64,000 bases of DNA from CAIRTM01 sp963723235. Lineage in GTDB: Bacteria; Desulfobacterota; WTBG01; CAIYCZ01; CAIRTM01. This document shows positions 63,064 to 64,000 of the stretch, piece by piece. Under the pieces are notes generated by a model. It ran no database searches. It was not told where the DNA came from and was given only the letters and a program-made list of their open reading frames with translations. The DNA lies in NCBI GenBank assembly GCA_963723235.1, contig CAVRPV010000006.1, positions 370,811-434,810 of the forward strand, given 5' to 3'. Position 1 is the stretch's first letter. Each line of letters opens with the position of its first letter. The position numbers were made by a program, and so were the translations under genes.

Positions 63064-63757
63064 ATGAAAAAATTCCAAAAACCTTGCATGCTACGCTGTT
63101 CCTGATGCTGGCGCTGGCCTGCCTGCTGGCCGGCTGCGCAGCATCCCGTTCCCCCCTGACTGGTTCGTTTAATCGGCAGGCCGAGAAAAACTACAAGGCC
63201 GATAACGACGGTCTGCTTTATGTTTCGCCACCTGTCGCAAATACACGGATTCGATACGATCCCCAAGCTGAAGGAACAGGAGTCGGTGTTTCAACAATAT
63301 CTTCCGGGATGCCCTGCCGGAAATCACCAACATTGCAAGCTATACCACCTTCACGGAATCGCCGGCTGACGTGAACGATCCCAAGCGCCGGGCAGAACTC
63401 TCGAAGATTCATGCCGAGAGCGACTATACTTTGAAGATCGACTTTTTCGAGGAAACCTCACCCAAGCAGCAATTCCTCAACGGTACCATCAGCCTGCTGA
63501 CCCTGACCGTAGTGCCCATGCCCTACTCGTGGGACTACACGATCAGCGCCGAACTGTACGACCGCAGCGACCGCCTGAAGCGCAGCTACCAGCGCAAGGC
63601 AAAGCTTAACAACTGGGTGGAGATATTCCTGATCTTCGCCTATCCGTTTCAACCCCTGGAGGGCAAGCGCGAAGCGATATACTCGGAAGCGCTGCCGATA
63701 TCTTCTGCCGATCGAAGCGAGAGAGTACTCAAAGCAACTGCGGGCAAAGACATTTAA
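63064..63757 (+). CDS. lipoprotein of unknown function, several frameshifts
   Basis: With one A restored in the run after the ATG the protein opens MKKIPKTLHATLFLMLALAC with lipobox LLAGC. Further breaks near 63260-63310 separate it from the main part (NDPKRRAELSKIH, YTLKIDFFEETSPKQQF, VVPMPYSWDYTISAELYD, WVEIFLIFAYPF), which is in one clean frame to 63757. About 230 residues. The order of strand, helix and a late hydrophobic loop resembles other small outer-membrane lipoproteins, but no family is recognised. AAGGGAG precedes the ATG. Confidence 0.65.
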
Positions 63758-63814
63758 AGCTATCCAGAATGTCAAAGCCTTTTTGATGTGTCATCTCGAC
63801 ACATTGGGCTTCGC

Positions 63815-63990
63815 TAGAGCATTTTTCTTTACTGTAGCCTTTTTCAAAAGAAGTTACTGACCCGTTCGTGGTGAGCCTGTCGAACCATGAACGGATTACA
63901 TACGATACGTTGTCCGTTTGGCCCTTCGACAGGCTCAGGGCGAACGGAGCGATTTTTATTCCAGCCTATACTATTAAGAAAAATGCTCTA
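63815..63990. repeat. MITE-like element, family B copy 2 (TAGAGCATTT termini)
   Basis: TAGAGCATTTTTCTT on the left is answered by AAGAAAAATGCTCTA on the right. The core contains an inverted pair, TTCGTGGTGAGCCTGTCGAA and CCCTTCGACAGGCTCAGGGC, of a type common in bacterial genomes. Same termini as 35566..35702, different core. Confidence 0.78.
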
Positions 63991-64000
63991 AAGGGCAGGC

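Overview
The window looks like a chromosome segment of a Gram-negative, probably anaerobic bacterium. Outer-membrane-type lipoproteins, an AOR-type tungsten oxidoreductase, rubredoxin, an iron-sulfur flavoprotein and futalosine-route menaquinone genes (mqnB, mqnD) point that way. Many promoters match the sigma70 consensus. The gene mix (HD-GYP protein, PAS hybrid kinase, TIGR04073-like protein, DUF3313/DUF2092 lipoproteins, Myxococcales-type Cys-rich repeats, abundant short inverted repeats) suggests a deltaproteobacterial (Desulfobacterota-grade) or related lineage. No rRNA or ribosomal protein is present to confirm this.

Layout. 1-7.7 kb: a heterodimeric ABC exporter, rubredoxin, SlyD, a PanP-like decarboxylase, a molybdenum-carrier-like protein and pyrE, with two copies of a MITE-like repeat. 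7.9-17.1 kb: an accessory block between tRNA-Leu(UAA) and a 3' tRNA-Leu fragment and just beyond it. It encodes large secreted modular proteins (kelch, RCC1, Cys-rich, calcium-binding and a three-cysteine C-terminal repeat) with related promoters and terminators. 17.2-25.7 kb: rdgB, two glycosyltransferases, an FAD oxidoreductase, an aldehyde:ferredoxin oxidoreductase and a ferredoxin fused to a ferredoxin-dependent bilin reductase (FDBR)-like domain. 25.9-35.6 kb: small regulators, rpe, a CpxAR-like two-component pair, a MORN-repeat protein, a 5'-nucleotidase, aroG/F/H, mqnB and mqnD. 35.8-48.5 kb: hypothetical, sensory and redox genes, including a second FDBR-like gene behind an iron-sulfur flavoprotein, then ndk and adk. 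48.6-53.5 kb: an aldolase, a partial uvrC duplication bracketing an acyltransferase, and intact uvrC. 53.7-64 kb: thiolase and crotonase, the tmRNA gene, a run of small lipoprotein and periplasmic genes, a K+-channel-like protein and a terminal repeat.

The two FDBR-like genes, each beside its own likely electron donor, are the most unusual content. No heme oxygenase, phycobiliprotein, phytochrome or photosynthesis gene is seen in the window. The modular secreted-protein block is the second point of interest.

Caveat: at least fifteen genes, including adk, pyrE, rdgB and ndk, carry single-base frameshifts, often at short homopolymers. This is more consistent with sequencing or assembly indels than with gene death, so frameshifted genes are annotated as whole CDSs with the break marked. 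The 8.2-11.6 kb gene is far more damaged and is called a pseudogene.
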